Of a stretch of DNA of 40,601 bases, positions 1-7,692 are shown piece after piece. The notes beneath the pieces are model-generated. The model was given only the letters and a program-made list of their open reading frames with translations. It was not told the origin of the DNA and ran no database searches. Source of the DNA: Gemmatimonadota bacterium. GTDB taxonomy: Bacteria; Latescibacterota; UBA2968. Where the stretch lies: assembly GCA_026705765.1 (NCBI GenBank), contig JAPPAB010000160.1:1-40601 (forward strand). The letters are read 5' to 3'. Position numbers and translations under genes: made by a program. Position 1 is the first letter of the stretch, and each line of letters begins with the position of its first letter.

Positions 1-15
1 CTTATGCTAAGCATG

Positions 16-38
16 TTCCGTGACGATTCTACACGGAA
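16..38. repeat. Small inverted repeat upstream of first gene
   Basis: TTCCGTG at 16-22 pairs with CACGGAA at 32-38 around a 9-base loop. It is preceded by a short palindrome, ATGCT-A-AGCAT, at 4-14. It lies at the window edge, about 120 bases upstream of the kinase start. It could be an operator, the stem of a terminator for a gene outside the window, or chance. No T-run follows it. Confidence 0.25.
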
Positions 39-158
39 GCAGAACCAAAACCATAGGCCCTTGCAAAACAACGCTCGCCAACTCGCGTCTGCTTCCCACG
101 CCTAAAGCCTGTGGGTTTTACGGGCTATTTGATAATTCTATCGACAAGCAGACAGCGT

Positions 159-1181
159 ATGCAAACATCTGAACAGACGAAGACCAACCTGAGGCGTTAC
201 GATACCCTCACCCGAATAGGCCAGGCTCGGCGTCTGCGTGAACTCGCGAAGTCCGCACTGCGTCAATTCGGCATTCGCGTCCATCGCCTCGAACTCATCA
301 AGCACCTGGTCAACACGACATTCAGACTCCGTTCAGATGAAGGAGAATTTCTGGTTCGCATTCACCGGGAAAAAAACCACACCGTTCGCCTGGTCGAATC
401 AGAACTGGCGTGGCTCCTGGCGCTATCCAAAGAAGCCGATGTTACAGTCCAGGCACCCTATATCGCACCAGATGGCAGAGTCGTTGTTTTGGCGGAAGCC
501 GCCGGTGTGCCCAAAGCTTACCCTGTCACTGTGCTTTCATGGATCAAAGGAAGGATCGTGCCTCAGGTGCGTCGGACAACCAGGCATTACGAAAGCCTCG
601 GGCGCCTTGTTGCCACACTACACAAACACGCGATGCAGTGGGATCCTCCTGACGATTTCGAACGCCCTGTCTATGATGCTATTCATCAACTGGGAAAGTT
701 TTCAGTCCGACCCTTGCCTGAGTTAGGACCTCGATACCTGCCCGCGCACGTCTTGAGGGACATGGAAGCCGTTTATGAACGGCGTCGAGAAGCCGAAAGG
801 GTGTTGGGTACTGGTTGCGAGCATTTTGGCCTGATTCACTTTGATCTCAGTTTCAGTAACATCCTGTTCTATGGCGGGGAAGCACTACCGATTGATTTCG
901 ATGCGTGTGGCTTCGGTTTTTATGCCTACGATCTCGGTGTTGCTCTGACAGGTCCCTTTGCGTACGAGAACTTTATGGATCGATGTGAGGCTGTCTTCCG
1001 AGGCTATCGCCAGATCCTGCCTCTCAGGCGCGAATGGATCGAGTACCTCCCGACCTTCATGGCATCTCGCACTGCTTCCTATATCTTGCATGTCGTAGCG
1101 GACCCGAAAGCTGTAGAGTCACAGTGGCGCTCTCTCCTGCGTCCCCTTCTTAAGGCCTCTCTTGATCAGTTTCCCTCCTGA
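159..1181 (+). CDS. APH/choline-kinase-fold phosphotransferase
   Basis: This is a cytoplasmic small-molecule kinase of the phosphotransferase enzyme family (APH, homoserine kinase II and SrkA type). The catalytic loop HFDLSFSN lies near residue 230 and the metal-binding DFD (PIDFDACGFGFYAYDLG) about 20 residues later. The N-terminal lobe carries a nucleotide-binding-like stretch (TTFRLRSDEGEFLVRIHRE). A GTG at 111 opens the same frame, but the ATG at 159 gives a more normal N-terminus. It is the only confident + strand gene and converges on the methyltransferase, whose end is 23 bases away. The substrate cannot be told: amino alcohol, aminoglycoside, amino acid or protein Ser/Thr are all possible. 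Length (340 aa) is normal for the family. Confidence 0.85.
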   Translation: MQTSEQTKTNLRRYDTLTRIGQARRLRELAKSALRQFGIRVHRLELIKHLVNTTFRLRSDEGEFLVRIHREKNHTVRLVESELAWLLALSKEADVTVQAPYIAPDGRVVVLAEAAGVPKAYPVTVLSWIKGRIVPQVRRTTRHYESLGRLVATLHKHAMQWDPPDDFERPVYDAIHQLGKFSVRPLPELGPRYLPAHVLRDMEAVYERRREAERVLGTGCEHFGLIHFDLSFSNILFYGGEALPIDFDACGFGFYAYDLGVALTGPFAYENFMDRCEAVFRGYRQILPLRREWIEYLPTFMASRTASYILHVVADPKAVESQWRSLLRPLLKASLDQFPS

Positions 1182-1191
1182 TGTCCTTCGC

Positions 1192-1252
1192 CGGTACGGG
1201 AAGATCAGTGCCGGTTTTCGTTCCCCTTTCCAAAGCCTCCGTAGAGAGCGAA
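1192..1252. repeat. 61-bp repeat, copy 1 (methyltransferase 3' end)
   Basis: The last codons and stop of the methyltransferase match positions 8357-8417 at 54 of 61 bases, with no gaps, in the same orientation. Read on the - strand both copies encode a tail of the form FAL-GGFGK---E-RH-stop. This copy is part of an intact gene; the other copy is an orphan tail. Confidence 0.85.
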
Positions 1253-1990
1253 GAGACCTTTCTTCCAAAGTACATCAACTCTCTCAAACCCGACTTTTGA
1301 TAGCAAAAAGAGATGATGAGGAATATCCAACGGAGAATCTTCTATCAAAGAGTTCTTCAGGATCGACTCAACTCTATCTTCTGGAAAGTTTCGTCGAAGC
1401 AACTCAGCCCAATCCTCGAATCCAAGCATGGTCAGTTCTGCTTTTGAGCCGTGAACGTGGTCAAGACACAGAAAGCATCCGCCTGGCTTGATCCAATTGC
1501 GAATCCGTGCGTATAGACCTTCGTATTCCGATTCTAGCCTGCCATGACACAGCGCATACGATGAGACCACACAATCGAACGAATCGGCTTCAAGTTGTAC
1601 GTCATCATCTGCGAACAAATCTCCGACAACGGTTCTGAACTCGGCACCGATCTCCTCCAGTTGTCTCGCTGCTTCCGTCAGAAGCTTTTCCGATACATCC
1701 AAGAGCGTAACCTGGCTCTGGGGAAACCGACTCAAAACAAGCTTCGAGAGCCTGCCCGTTCCAGCTCCCAGATCCAGAACGGAAGGGGCGGGGGGGACAA
1801 GGGTGGCCATAGTTCGGAACATGAGTTCGTGCGTGTACTGGAAGTCGGGTGAGACCTTGCTCGCATTTGGAAAAAAATTGAAAGCGTCGGCCACATCCCG
1901 AAAACCCTGGTTAACCTGCTCCCGCGTCTCCTTGATGGCAATCCCCTGATCCAGCATATCCCGAATCTCTAAAAACACACGATCGTCCAT
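1205..1990 (-). CDS. Class I SAM-dependent methyltransferase
   Basis: SAM-dependent methyltransferase of about 261 residues. Motif I (VLDLGAGTGRL) is near residue 71, an acidic post-I residue follows in VTLLDVSEKLL, and motif IV-like FDCVVSSYALCH and post-IV WIKPGGCFLCLDH come next. Upstream in-frame starts exist to 2068, but they overlap the GNAT gene, so the ATG at 1990 is preferred. The family normally ends near the YGG of FALYGGFGK; the extra residues after it are encoded by the 61-bp repeat. The substrate is unknown. It follows the GNAT by 55 bases and may be co-transcribed with it. Confidence 0.85.
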   Translation of the reverse strand: MDDRVFLEIRDMLDQGIAIKETREQVNQGFRDVADAFNFFPNASKVSPDFQYTHELMFRTMATLVPPAPSVLDLGAGTGRLSKLVLSRFPQSQVTLLDVSEKLLTEAARQLEEIGAEFRTVVGDLFADDDVQLEADSFDCVVSSYALCHGRLESEYEGLYARIRNWIKPGGCFLCLDHVHGSKAELTMLGFEDWAELLRRNFPEDRVESILKNSLIEDSPLDIPHHLFLLSKVGFERVDVLWKKGLFALYGGFGKGNENRH

Positions 1991-2045
1991 TTTGGATCTC
2001 CAAATGTCTCTACGGTTTTGCTGTGTCTCCGCCTTTCCTGCATGA

Positions 2046-2453
2046 TCAGTCACACGCTTGCTGCTCAAAGTTCCTCACGATCATTCCAGGAGCTTTCTCG
2101 AATCCAAGTCTCTCGTAGAATCTCTGGACCTGCTGGTCACAGATCAGGTCAATCATGTAGAGATCTTTGAGCTTTCGAACCATGCGTCTGACCAGCTCAG
2201 ATCCGATGCCTTTCCCTTGCCATTCCGGCAGCATCTCAAGATGTGGGATATAGGCGCACGAAACACCGTCCGATATGGCACTGATGAAGCCAATCACCTT
2301 CCCCTCAGAAGAAACTGCAAGAACCACGTAGTCGCTTCCCTGTAGGATTCTTAGATGCGTCTCGGGAGAGGGAGGGTTAGGCCATCCGACAAAGAACCCC
2401 TTTAGGTTGCCTGATCCAATCCCTTCGGTAGTGTCTTGATATGTAATCTGCAT
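2046..2453 (-). CDS. GNAT family N-acetyltransferase
   Basis: Single-domain acetyl-CoA-dependent N-acetyltransferase, 135 aa. The acetyl-CoA loop is seen as EWQGKGIGSELVRRMV near residue 80, after a strand with IPHLEMLP, and the C-terminal FYERLGFEKA strand is present. Such small GNATs acetylate amines on antibiotics, polyamines or proteins; the substrate here is unknown. It lies between the VOC tail/Nudix unit upstream and the methyltransferase downstream, on the same strand. Confidence 0.85.
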   Translation of the reverse strand: MQITYQDTTEGIGSGNLKGFFVGWPNPPSPETHLRILQGSDYVVLAVSSEGKVIGFISAISDGVSCAYIPHLEMLPEWQGKGIGSELVRRMVRKLKDLYMIDLICDQQVQRFYERLGFEKAPGMIVRNFEQQACD

Positions 2454-2483
2454 ATAGCATTTATCCTCTGGTGTATCACTTCG

Positions 2484-2603
2484 CTAATCCTTGCCGGTTC
2501 GTGGTTCACCTCCAAAACGGAGCAGGTTGCCGTCCAAATCTACGACATGCAACTCGTACGCCCAGGGATTTCGGTCTCGTGAGACCTTCACAAGTTCGTG
2601 GCT
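2484..2603 (-). pseudogene. 3' tail of a glyoxalase/VOC gene
   Basis: In a frame different from the Nudix gene, the - strand encodes VSRDRNPWAYELHVVDLDG followed by NLLRFGGEPRTGKD and a TAG stop at 2484-2486. This matches the C-terminal strand of bleomycin-resistance/glyoxalase (VOC) proteins, whose end typically reads D-DGN-L-FG. The frame closes upstream at a TGA inside the Nudix 3' end, so only about 35-40 residues remain of a protein that should have about 120. It is a broken gene end overlapping the Nudix stop. The region around its stop is repeated at 14959-14990. Confidence 0.7.
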
Positions 2604-2992
2604 TTCAGTCGTTCAATTATCTTCCTATCTGCCTCGAATGCCATATCTGCTGGCGGCTCATCGAGAGGAAATAGCTGGACTTCAGAGGCATCGTCTCCTG
2701 CGACCAGATTACCTCCCTTTTCTTTGACAAGAAACCATATGCCTACGACGCTCTGCTCTGGCGAGTGATGTGTTGAGAGCACATCTACAATATCACCGAC
2801 TTCTACATCCAGGCCAGTCTCTTCCTTAATCTCTCGGCTCACAGCTACTCGGACGTCTTCACCAACTCCAATGTTTCCGCAAGGGATACACCACTTTCCT
2901 TTGTGTGCCCCGTATTTGCGGCGAACCATTACAATTTGGTTGCCTCTGAGAATCACTCCGGCAACACCTGCTTTTACGTAATATGATGACAT
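2588..2992 (-). CDS. Nudix hydrolase
   Basis: 134-aa Nudix hydrolase that cleaves nucleoside diphosphates linked to another moiety. The Nudix box is complete (GNIGVGEDVRVAVSREIKEE, then TGL), fitting G-x5-E-x7-REUxEExGU near residues 39-61. The N-terminus (VAGVILRGNQIVMVRRKYG) is the usual first strand. Substrates could be NDP-sugars, oxidised nucleotides or NAD-type dinucleotides. The 3' end overlaps the VOC tail, so the last residues may be replaced sequence. An attC-like palindrome lies just upstream. Confidence 0.85.
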   Translation of the reverse strand: MSSYYVKAGVAGVILRGNQIVMVRRKYGAHKGKWCIPCGNIGVGEDVRVAVSREIKEETGLDVEVGDIVDVLSTHHSPEQSVVGIWFLVKEKGGNLVAGDDASEVQLFPLDEPPADMAFEADRKIIERLKATNL

Positions 2993-3057
2993 CTTTGAAC
3001 GGTCCGTCGTAAACGCAACATTAGGTTGATGACCGTCGCCTTGACGACCGGCATTGC

Positions 3058-3189
3058 GGCTAACGTTTGAAATGGCCGATACGGCTGCGTAGCAGGAAAC
3101 AAATCAAGAGTTTAAACTCAGTCCACCAATCAGGCGCAGCCGTTTTGGAGGTGTTGGGTTTGGTGCGGTGTGGGCATTTTTTGTTAGGC
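3058..3189. other. attC-like imperfect palindrome, site 1
   Basis: The ends are GGCTAAC (3058-3064) and GTTAGGC (3183-3189), close to the RYYYAAC and GTTRRRY core sites of integron attC. The inner arms CGGCTGCG (3082-3089) and CGCAGCCG (3135-3142) are perfectly complementary. The apex holds the palindrome GAGTTTAAACTC (3108-3119). Total length is 132 bases, within the known attC range, and one arm is G/T-rich as in Vibrio-type repeats. It fills the gap between the Nudix gene and the isochorismatase-like gene. No integrase is in the window, so this is a structural resemblance only. Confidence 0.5.
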
Positions 3190-3224
3190 CCCGGAGGGCA
3201 GGAGACACAAGCTCGGGGTCTTTA

Positions 3225-4088
3225 TTATTTCATAGTTTTCACAGATTTTAAAAGGGTTTCAGATGTTACTGAATAGCCCTGGTGGGCTTCAATATTGAGA
3301 ATTGTAACTCGCGTTTTCCACAGTCCATCCAGAGTTTCAGCCGCTTCATATGTTGTCGTACAGTCGGTTACAACTATAGGCATGTAACCCAAGCGACTCA
3401 TATTTCTTATGCCATGAGGCTTATTCAGCAAACATTCATCGGTCTCAAAGCCCATGTAGAACAGAATCTTGATACGCTTTTCGGCAAGCAGCCGATGAAA
3501 CTGGTCTCCTGAATAAACCAGTAAATCGCCATCCTGGGGTTTAACGGGTTCAGGTATCGATATTTGGTAATAGAGTTTCCCCTGAATATTCGCCCAATCC
3601 TCCATTCGCCAAATCAATTCGCGATGCTGATTTTTCCAGCTATCCACCCACTCTTGTGAAGGCCATTGACTGTTTCGTTCTTCTTTTAAATTTTCAGAAG
3701 AAGCAGGATTCGCAGATAGGCTCTGGCGTTCTGCATCGGTTGTTGACTGATTCCATTGAGGGTAGTGTTTCAGAAAATCTGCTTGATTGCAGTGAAAAAT
3801 CTGGAAATCCATATCGCGAAGTGTATTTACTAATGGCCCGACTTTTGTCTCAATAATTCGGCGTTTTCGTTCTGCATGGGAGCGACCTCGTTCAAAACTG
3901 CGATCACCAAGTTCTTCGTCAAAGGGGCCATCATCCCAGCCAAAATTCCAAAAATCAACCAAAGCAATCCCCACTTCTTTGACGTCAAAGGTAAATGGGA
4001 CACTACGCCGACAGAATGTTTTCTCTGTGAACGGCAATCCATCTTGGGGGCTGCGCGGAGTATATTCAAGATCAATCGTAAAATTCAT
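3225..4088 (-). CDS. Isochorismatase-like cysteine hydrolase
   Basis: 287-aa member of the isochorismatase superfamily, cytoplasmic amidohydrolases or ether hydrolases with an Asp-Lys-Cys triad. The likely catalytic Asp is in GIALVDFWNFGW and the Cys in GFETDECLLNKPHG; the family's late segment GYMPIVVTDCTTTYEAAE follows. The middle part (about residues 110-170) is longer than in the smallest members and contains low-complexity Gln/Asn/Ser sequence. The start is supported by AAGGACG about 6 bases upstream of the ATG. It sits between two attC-like palindromes, as a single-gene unit would. Substrate unknown. Confidence 0.8.
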   Translation of the reverse strand: MNFTIDLEYTPRSPQDGLPFTEKTFCRRSVPFTFDVKEVGIALVDFWNFGWDDGPFDEELGDRSFERGRSHAERKRRIIETKVGPLVNTLRDMDFQIFHCNQADFLKHYPQWNQSTTDAERQSLSANPASSENLKEERNSQWPSQEWVDSWKNQHRELIWRMEDWANIQGKLYYQISIPEPVKPQDGDLLVYSGDQFHRLLAEKRIKILFYMGFETDECLLNKPHGIRNMSRLGYMPIVVTDCTTTYEAAETLDGLWKTRVTILNIEAHQGYSVTSETLLKSVKTMK

Positions 4089-4145
4089 GAGACGTCCTTA
4101 TTTTCGGGCGCAGGACACGCCATCTGGTTTTTAGGACCGTATTGC

Positions 4146-4246
4146 ACATAACATCTCCGGCGTGCCCGATGCATACTTGATAGGACGGCAAGCACGCTCG
4201 CTCACCTGAGTCACTGTAACTTCCCGCTCACTGCACAAGGTTACGT
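4146..4246. other. attC-like imperfect palindrome, site 2
   Basis: The ends are ACATAAC (4146-4152) and GTTACGT (4240-4246), each one mismatch from the attC core consensus. The inner arms GCGTGC (4160-4165) and GCACGC (4192-4197) are complementary. The right core overlaps the stop codon of the metallophosphoesterase. It is weaker than the sites at 3058 and 14440, and chance or a terminator remnant is possible. Confidence 0.35.
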
Positions 4247-5068
4247 CTTGTCGGCAACATTCAATCCTTTCACAGAGACCGAATGCTCCTTGACAATCAT
4301 CCTATCCTCATGAAAGGTGACAAAGTTGAAGCACGGCGGGTGCTCTTCATCAAAGTTCACTTCCTGTTCATTAGGCCAATAGTTGAGTTGGCAAAAGGTG
4401 CTGCCTACACTGATATAGGCAATGCCATCCTTGTGGATATGGGTCCCCCGATGAACATGACCGAAGAAAACACCTCGGAGACGCTCTCTTGCAGGCAACA
4501 GTGCTTCATGCAATTCAGTACCATTAAGCATGCCCACGTCTCTAGAATACCACTTGGAATCCAAATCGAGGGGCGAGTGATGCATAAAAACAGTCAACGA
4601 GCCGTTCTGCTGGCTAACCTCCGCGCGAACAAAATCAAGCTGATCTTCTGTTACTTTACCAAAGTGACCGGCCTCTTCGTATGGCTGCTGGGTATCTAAC
4701 ACCAGAAACCGTTCGCCCTGATATGAGAAGCGATAGCAGTTCAGGTCTGAATTGGATAGTACATCCTCTTTAGGACCCATTGTTAGATGCACGCGCATAT
4801 AATCACGCGTGTCATGATTGCCTGTTACAAAGTAGATCGGGATGTTGATTTGAGAAAATGCTTCTGCCGCCAGTTCGTAGGCGACCTCAGTATTATGATT
4901 CGCTACATCCCCTGTATGAATCACAAATTGGGGTCGCGTCGGCAGGCTGTTTATAGCTTCAAGGACCCGCAATAGATTATGGAATGGATTGTTGCCTAAC
5001 GCGACCCAATCTCTCAAATGTCCTAAGTGTGTGTCACTGATATGGACGAAATGCAGGGAATCTGCCAT
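4241..5068 (-). CDS. Calcineurin-like metallophosphoesterase
   Basis: 275-aa two-metal phosphoesterase, probably cytoplasmic. All motifs are present in order: HISDTHLGH, HTGDVANH, VTGNHD, FMHHSP and FFGHVHRGTH. The arrangement is like Icc/CpdA-type phosphodiesterases, but the substrate is unknown. Its ATG at 5068 is preceded by a near-perfect Shine-Dalgarno sequence (AAGGAGG), so it is probably translated independently, although the reading frame is open upstream through the sulfotransferase. An attC-like element lies at its stop codon. Confidence 0.85.
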   Translation of the reverse strand: MADSLHFVHISDTHLGHLRDWVALGNNPFHNLLRVLEAINSLPTRPQFVIHTGDVANHNTEVAYELAAEAFSQINIPIYFVTGNHDTRDYMRVHLTMGPKEDVLSNSDLNCYRFSYQGERFLVLDTQQPYEEAGHFGKVTEDQLDFVRAEVSQQNGSLTVFMHHSPLDLDSKWYSRDVGMLNGTELHEALLPARERLRGVFFGHVHRGTHIHKDGIAYISVGSTFCQLNYWPNEQEVNFDEEHPPCFNFVTFHEDRMIVKEHSVSVKGLNVADKT

Positions 5069-5932
5069 GTTTTCCTCCTTTATCAGGGAGATGGGATCCA
5101 ATGACTCATATTTGCCCTTTTCAGATTCCGAAGACACACTCAAGCGTTCTGCTTGCTCAGCTCGGTAGCGATTGATCCATTGGGCGTTGAGGTCGTCAGC
5201 CCTGTGGCGTGTCTGAATCTCGCGCTCGGGTGGTAGCTCTAGCTTGAGAAAGTCAAGGATGCCACAGGTCACACCGACGGGATTGGTGGCAAGGTCTTCG
5301 TACCGCACAAGGTAAGGCTGAATACCAACCGAAGCAAACCACGCCCGCCATGCTGCATTGTGCTCATTGATCATCTGAACCAACTTGCAGATCTGGTCGA
5401 AGTCGAACCTGAGTTCTTGTTCAGGCTGTTCCAATTCCGACTGATCAGTCTCGAACCAGACGTTGGTTTGCTCGGTGCGGCGCCAGGACACGGCCTGCGC
5501 CAGAACATCATCGCGCTGGAGATAGACAAAGCGCGTATGCCCGAACACTCGGTTCAATAGGTCGATATCGCCACCAGTGATAGCTGGATAGACCGCGCCC
5601 AACTTGTCGACCACATAGTCCAAAGTTCCCCACATAATCCTTGCGGCAAACACGCCATTTTGGGTCCTGCCTGCGGCAATGGCTGCTCGCACGAATTCGG
5701 AATATTCAAAGACCTCATCAGACGAGCGTACAATGTCCCATCGGGCGGCCCACATTTGCTCGTCGGGCTGGCGGAAGTATGACTCAGGACGCCCCGCGAC
5801 TTCCGTGGACGTCAGCAATCCACACAACAAGGTACTGCCTGTGCGTGGAGTGGCACAGATCAAGTACGAATCGGTGCGTCCCATCCGACGTACTCTTTCC
5901 TGCTTGCCTCTTGATCTCTCTGACTCTTTCAT
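4241..5932 (-). CDS. Stf0-type sulfotransferase, frame runs into phosphoesterase
   Basis: About 270 residues of an Stf0-like sulfotransferase, the family of mycobacterial trehalose 2-sulfotransferase, which uses PAPS. The PAPS-binding loop is LICATPRTGSTLLCGLL; the later segments FGHTRFVYLQRDDVLAQAVS and YLVRYEDLATNP are also typical. The start may be the ATG at 5932 (AGAAG upstream) or at 5884 (AGGAAAGAG upstream). There is no stop after the sulfotransferase: the frame continues through KEEN into the phosphoesterase ATG at 5068. The product could therefore be a sulfotransferase-phosphoesterase fusion of about 564 aa, with the phosphoesterase also made alone. A lost stop codon or a sequencing error is the alternative. 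Confidence 0.75.
   Translation of the reverse strand: MKESERSRGKQERVRRMGRTDSYLICATPRTGSTLLCGLLTSTEVAGRPESYFRQPDEQMWAARWDIVRSSDEVFEYSEFVRAAIAAGRTQNGVFAARIMWGTLDYVVDKLGAVYPAITGGDIDLLNRVFGHTRFVYLQRDDVLAQAVSWRRTEQTNVWFETDQSELEQPEQELRFDFDQICKLVQMINEHNAAWRAWFASVGIQPYLVRYEDLATNPVGVTCGILDFLKLELPPEREIQTRHRADDLNAQWINRYRAEQAERLSVSSESEKGKYESLDPISLIKEENMADSLHFVHISDTHLGHLRDWVALGNNPFHNLLRVLEAINSLPTRPQFVIHTGDVANHNTEVAYELAAEAFSQINIPIYFVTGNHDTRDYMRVHLTMGPKEDVLSNSDLNCYRFSYQGERFLVLDTQQPYEEAGHFGKVTEDQLDFVRAEVSQQNGSLTVFMHHSPLDLDSKWYSRDVGMLNGTELHEALLPARERLRGVFFGHVHRGTHIHKDGIAYISVGSTFCQLNYWPNEQEVNFDEEHPPCFNFVTFHEDRMIVKEHSVSVKGLNVADKT
5074..5080 (-). promoter_or_regulatory. Strong ribosome binding site inside fused frame
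   Basis: AAGGAGG lies 5 bases before the ATG at 5068. The same bases are coding (Lys-Glu-Glu) in the sulfotransferase frame. This site argues that the phosphoesterase has its own initiation. Confidence 0.7.
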
Positions 5933-5939
5933 TGATTCT

Positions 5940-6345
5940 TCTTTTCTCGCAGCGAAGAGCATCAACCGGATTCGCTCGCGCTTTCTTCCAGGCTTGAATC
6001 CCACCGTCGTCAGCGCAATCGCAAATGTGAATAGCCCGCCCATCACAAAAGGCATCACTCCCACGTCAATACGATATACAAAATTTGCCAACCACTGGTT
6101 CATCATCCAATAAGCCAGGGGACACGCAACCAGATTGGCAAGGAGCACCAGCCATATAAACTCGCCTGAAATCATGAGCACCAGTCCGGATTCAGAAGCA
6201 CCCAGAACCTTACGAATGCCAATCTCCTTTGTGCGCTGTTCTACGCTAAAAGAGGTCAAGCCAAAGAGTCCCAGACAGGCCACGAAAATAGCGGGGTAAA
6301 TTTCGTCCAATCTGTCTTCAGCTATGAAGGGATCAAGAATCTTCG
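5940..6345 (-). pseudogene. 3' remnant of an FtsX/MacB-type permease gene
   Basis: The frame opening at about 6310 (TTG) and readable back to about 6345 encodes the C-terminal FtsX domain: RTKEIGIRKVLGAS, then two membrane helices including LVLLANLVACPLAYW and GGLFTFAIAL. The family's last residues appear only after a one-base frame change (QAWKKARANPVDALRCE in the neighbouring frame, about 5944-5995). The frameshift puts the remnant in frame with the Stf0 gene. The 5' two-thirds or more of the permease is missing and abuts the nucleotidyltransferase stop. It resembles the C-terminus of the permease at 38354-40601 but is clearly a different paralogue. Confidence 0.75.
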
Positions 6346-7376
6346 ATGGTTGGATGGGCTTCCAGGATCAATTGCGCAATCGCCATGGCATGTGGGATTG
6401 AAGCCTTGACTTGCTCGGTACGCGGGCCAAGGTCGCTGAGCGATTTGATGCCAAGATCGTCAAGTATATGTTCGAATCCAGGCCGAAATCGGTCCAGATG
6501 GGACAAAGCACCGATATGCTCAAAGGCTCTCAGGCAGCGAGCATATGTAGCGACGATCCAGAAGACCGATTCCCTGTGAAAGCTCTTGGTGATCAGTTCC
6601 TGCGTTCCGTTGATCAACTTGGGCCGTGAGGCCAGTTTGATTTCTGACGAATAAGGAAAGGGCTTGTGGCAGACTTCACAGGCTACGTCAAAGACTTCAA
6701 TGGCATTATGGAAGTGTGTCTGAGTTGTTGCCGAGTCAAAGTGATGCGATCCTTGCAACGTCAGTAGGAACTCGTAGAAATCGAGGTGTCCGTATTGGGA
6801 CAATACTTCTCGTGCAGCCAAATACCGTTTCCTGATTGTTGGATTTCTGAGCGCCGCTGCCAAGATGATGTGGGTGGTGATACCGGCCGCCCACAGCCAA
6901 GCGAGTACCTTGTCGAACTCACTGTCAAATTCGCTGACGAAATTCACATATTTCAGACAGTTTGCTCGCGCATCTTCAATCCGCTTCATCACCCAATGTC
7001 GTTTTGGAAAATTTCGGGATACTGCGGCAGCCATCTCGCACAATTTATCTGATGCCCCAGGCAAGACATGTGGTAGCCGGAAACTATATCCGATACGGTA
7101 ATCACTCAGCACACGCTCTAAAGGTTGTAGCCGAGTTACTGGCCAGAATCCACCCCCAATAATCACACCATAGTAATGGACCTCTTTGAGGGGACTTTCT
7201 GGCAAGGCACCCTCGAAAACCAGGGTCAGATCCAGGTCAGAACTGATCGGAAACTCAGTATCATCATGTGCCTCGGTGAGGGACCCGCGGAAAAATCCCC
7301 CCATGAATCCCGGCAACTGGCTCGCATTCTCAGATACCCATTTCCCTGCCAGTGCCTTTACTTCGCGAACCAACAT
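6333..7376 (-). CDS. Nucleotidyltransferase-like protein
   Basis: About 347 aa. The N-terminal nucleotidyltransferase pattern is GGFFRGSLTEAHDD followed by SSDLDLTLVF, matching GS-x-D-x-D of the Pol-beta-type fold, as in aminoglycoside nucleotidyltransferases. The rest is helical, with several His/Cys residues (HHFDSATTQTHFHNAI). ATGs at 7382 and 7376 are possible; GAGGAG spacing favours 7376. It transfers NMP to an unknown acceptor. It stands alone between the FtsX remnant and the GrpB tail. Catalytic competence looks likely but is not proven by the motif alone. Confidence 0.7.
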   Translation of the reverse strand: MLVREVKALAGKWVSENASQLPGFMGGFFRGSLTEAHDDTEFPISSDLDLTLVFEGALPESPLKEVHYYGVIIGGGFWPVTRLQPLERVLSDYRIGYSFRLPHVLPGASDKLCEMAAAVSRNFPKRHWVMKRIEDARANCLKYVNFVSEFDSEFDKVLAWLWAAGITTHIILAAALRNPTIRKRYLAAREVLSQYGHLDFYEFLLTLQGSHHFDSATTQTHFHNAIEVFDVACEVCHKPFPYSSEIKLASRPKLINGTQELITKSFHRESVFWIVATYARCLRAFEHIGALSHLDRFRPGFEHILDDLGIKSLSDLGPRTEQVKASIPHAMAIAQLILEAHPTIEDS

Positions 7377-7452
7377 AGACATTTCTCCTCATTGGTTTCA
7401 TCTCTATTTGTAACAGACCAAAGGCGTAAGTCCCACTGTTATACAGTAATGA

Positions 7453-7563
7453 TCAGTCAGAATATAGAGCGGCTTTTCCGTCCATATACGACTGGCGGTC
7501 ATTGTCGTGCTCTTCAGCGAGTTGCCGTTTCAGGTTACTCAGTCTACGAGCATATTCGGGACT
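7453..7563 (-). pseudogene. 3' tail of a GrpB/UPF0157-type gene
   Basis: The - strand reads SPEYARRLSNLKRQLAEEHD followed by NDRQSYMDGKAALYSD and a TGA at 7453-7455. GrpB/UPF0157 nucleotidyltransferase-like proteins end with a matching pattern: EYA-LK--LA--H--DR--Y--AK. A TAA precedes it in frame, so only about 36 codons survive. The rest of the 310-base gap 7383-7692 holds no gene I can support; there is a short palindrome, ACTGT-TAT-ACAGT, near 7436. Confidence 0.55.
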
Positions 7564-7692
7564 TTATCTAAAGAAAATCCCCGTCAGATAACCTAATTTT
7601 CTCTATGCCCAAGGACATCAAAAAAAGAATGAGATCCTAAAGGCTATCCATCGACACCAGCATTTGTCAGAGCTCGACCTTCCGCGTCATAA

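Noticed and set aside
7433-7448. Palindrome ACTGT-TAT-ACAGT, considered as a LexA box
   Set aside because: The spacer is 3 bases, not the 8 needed between CTGT and ACAG, and no SOS gene follows.
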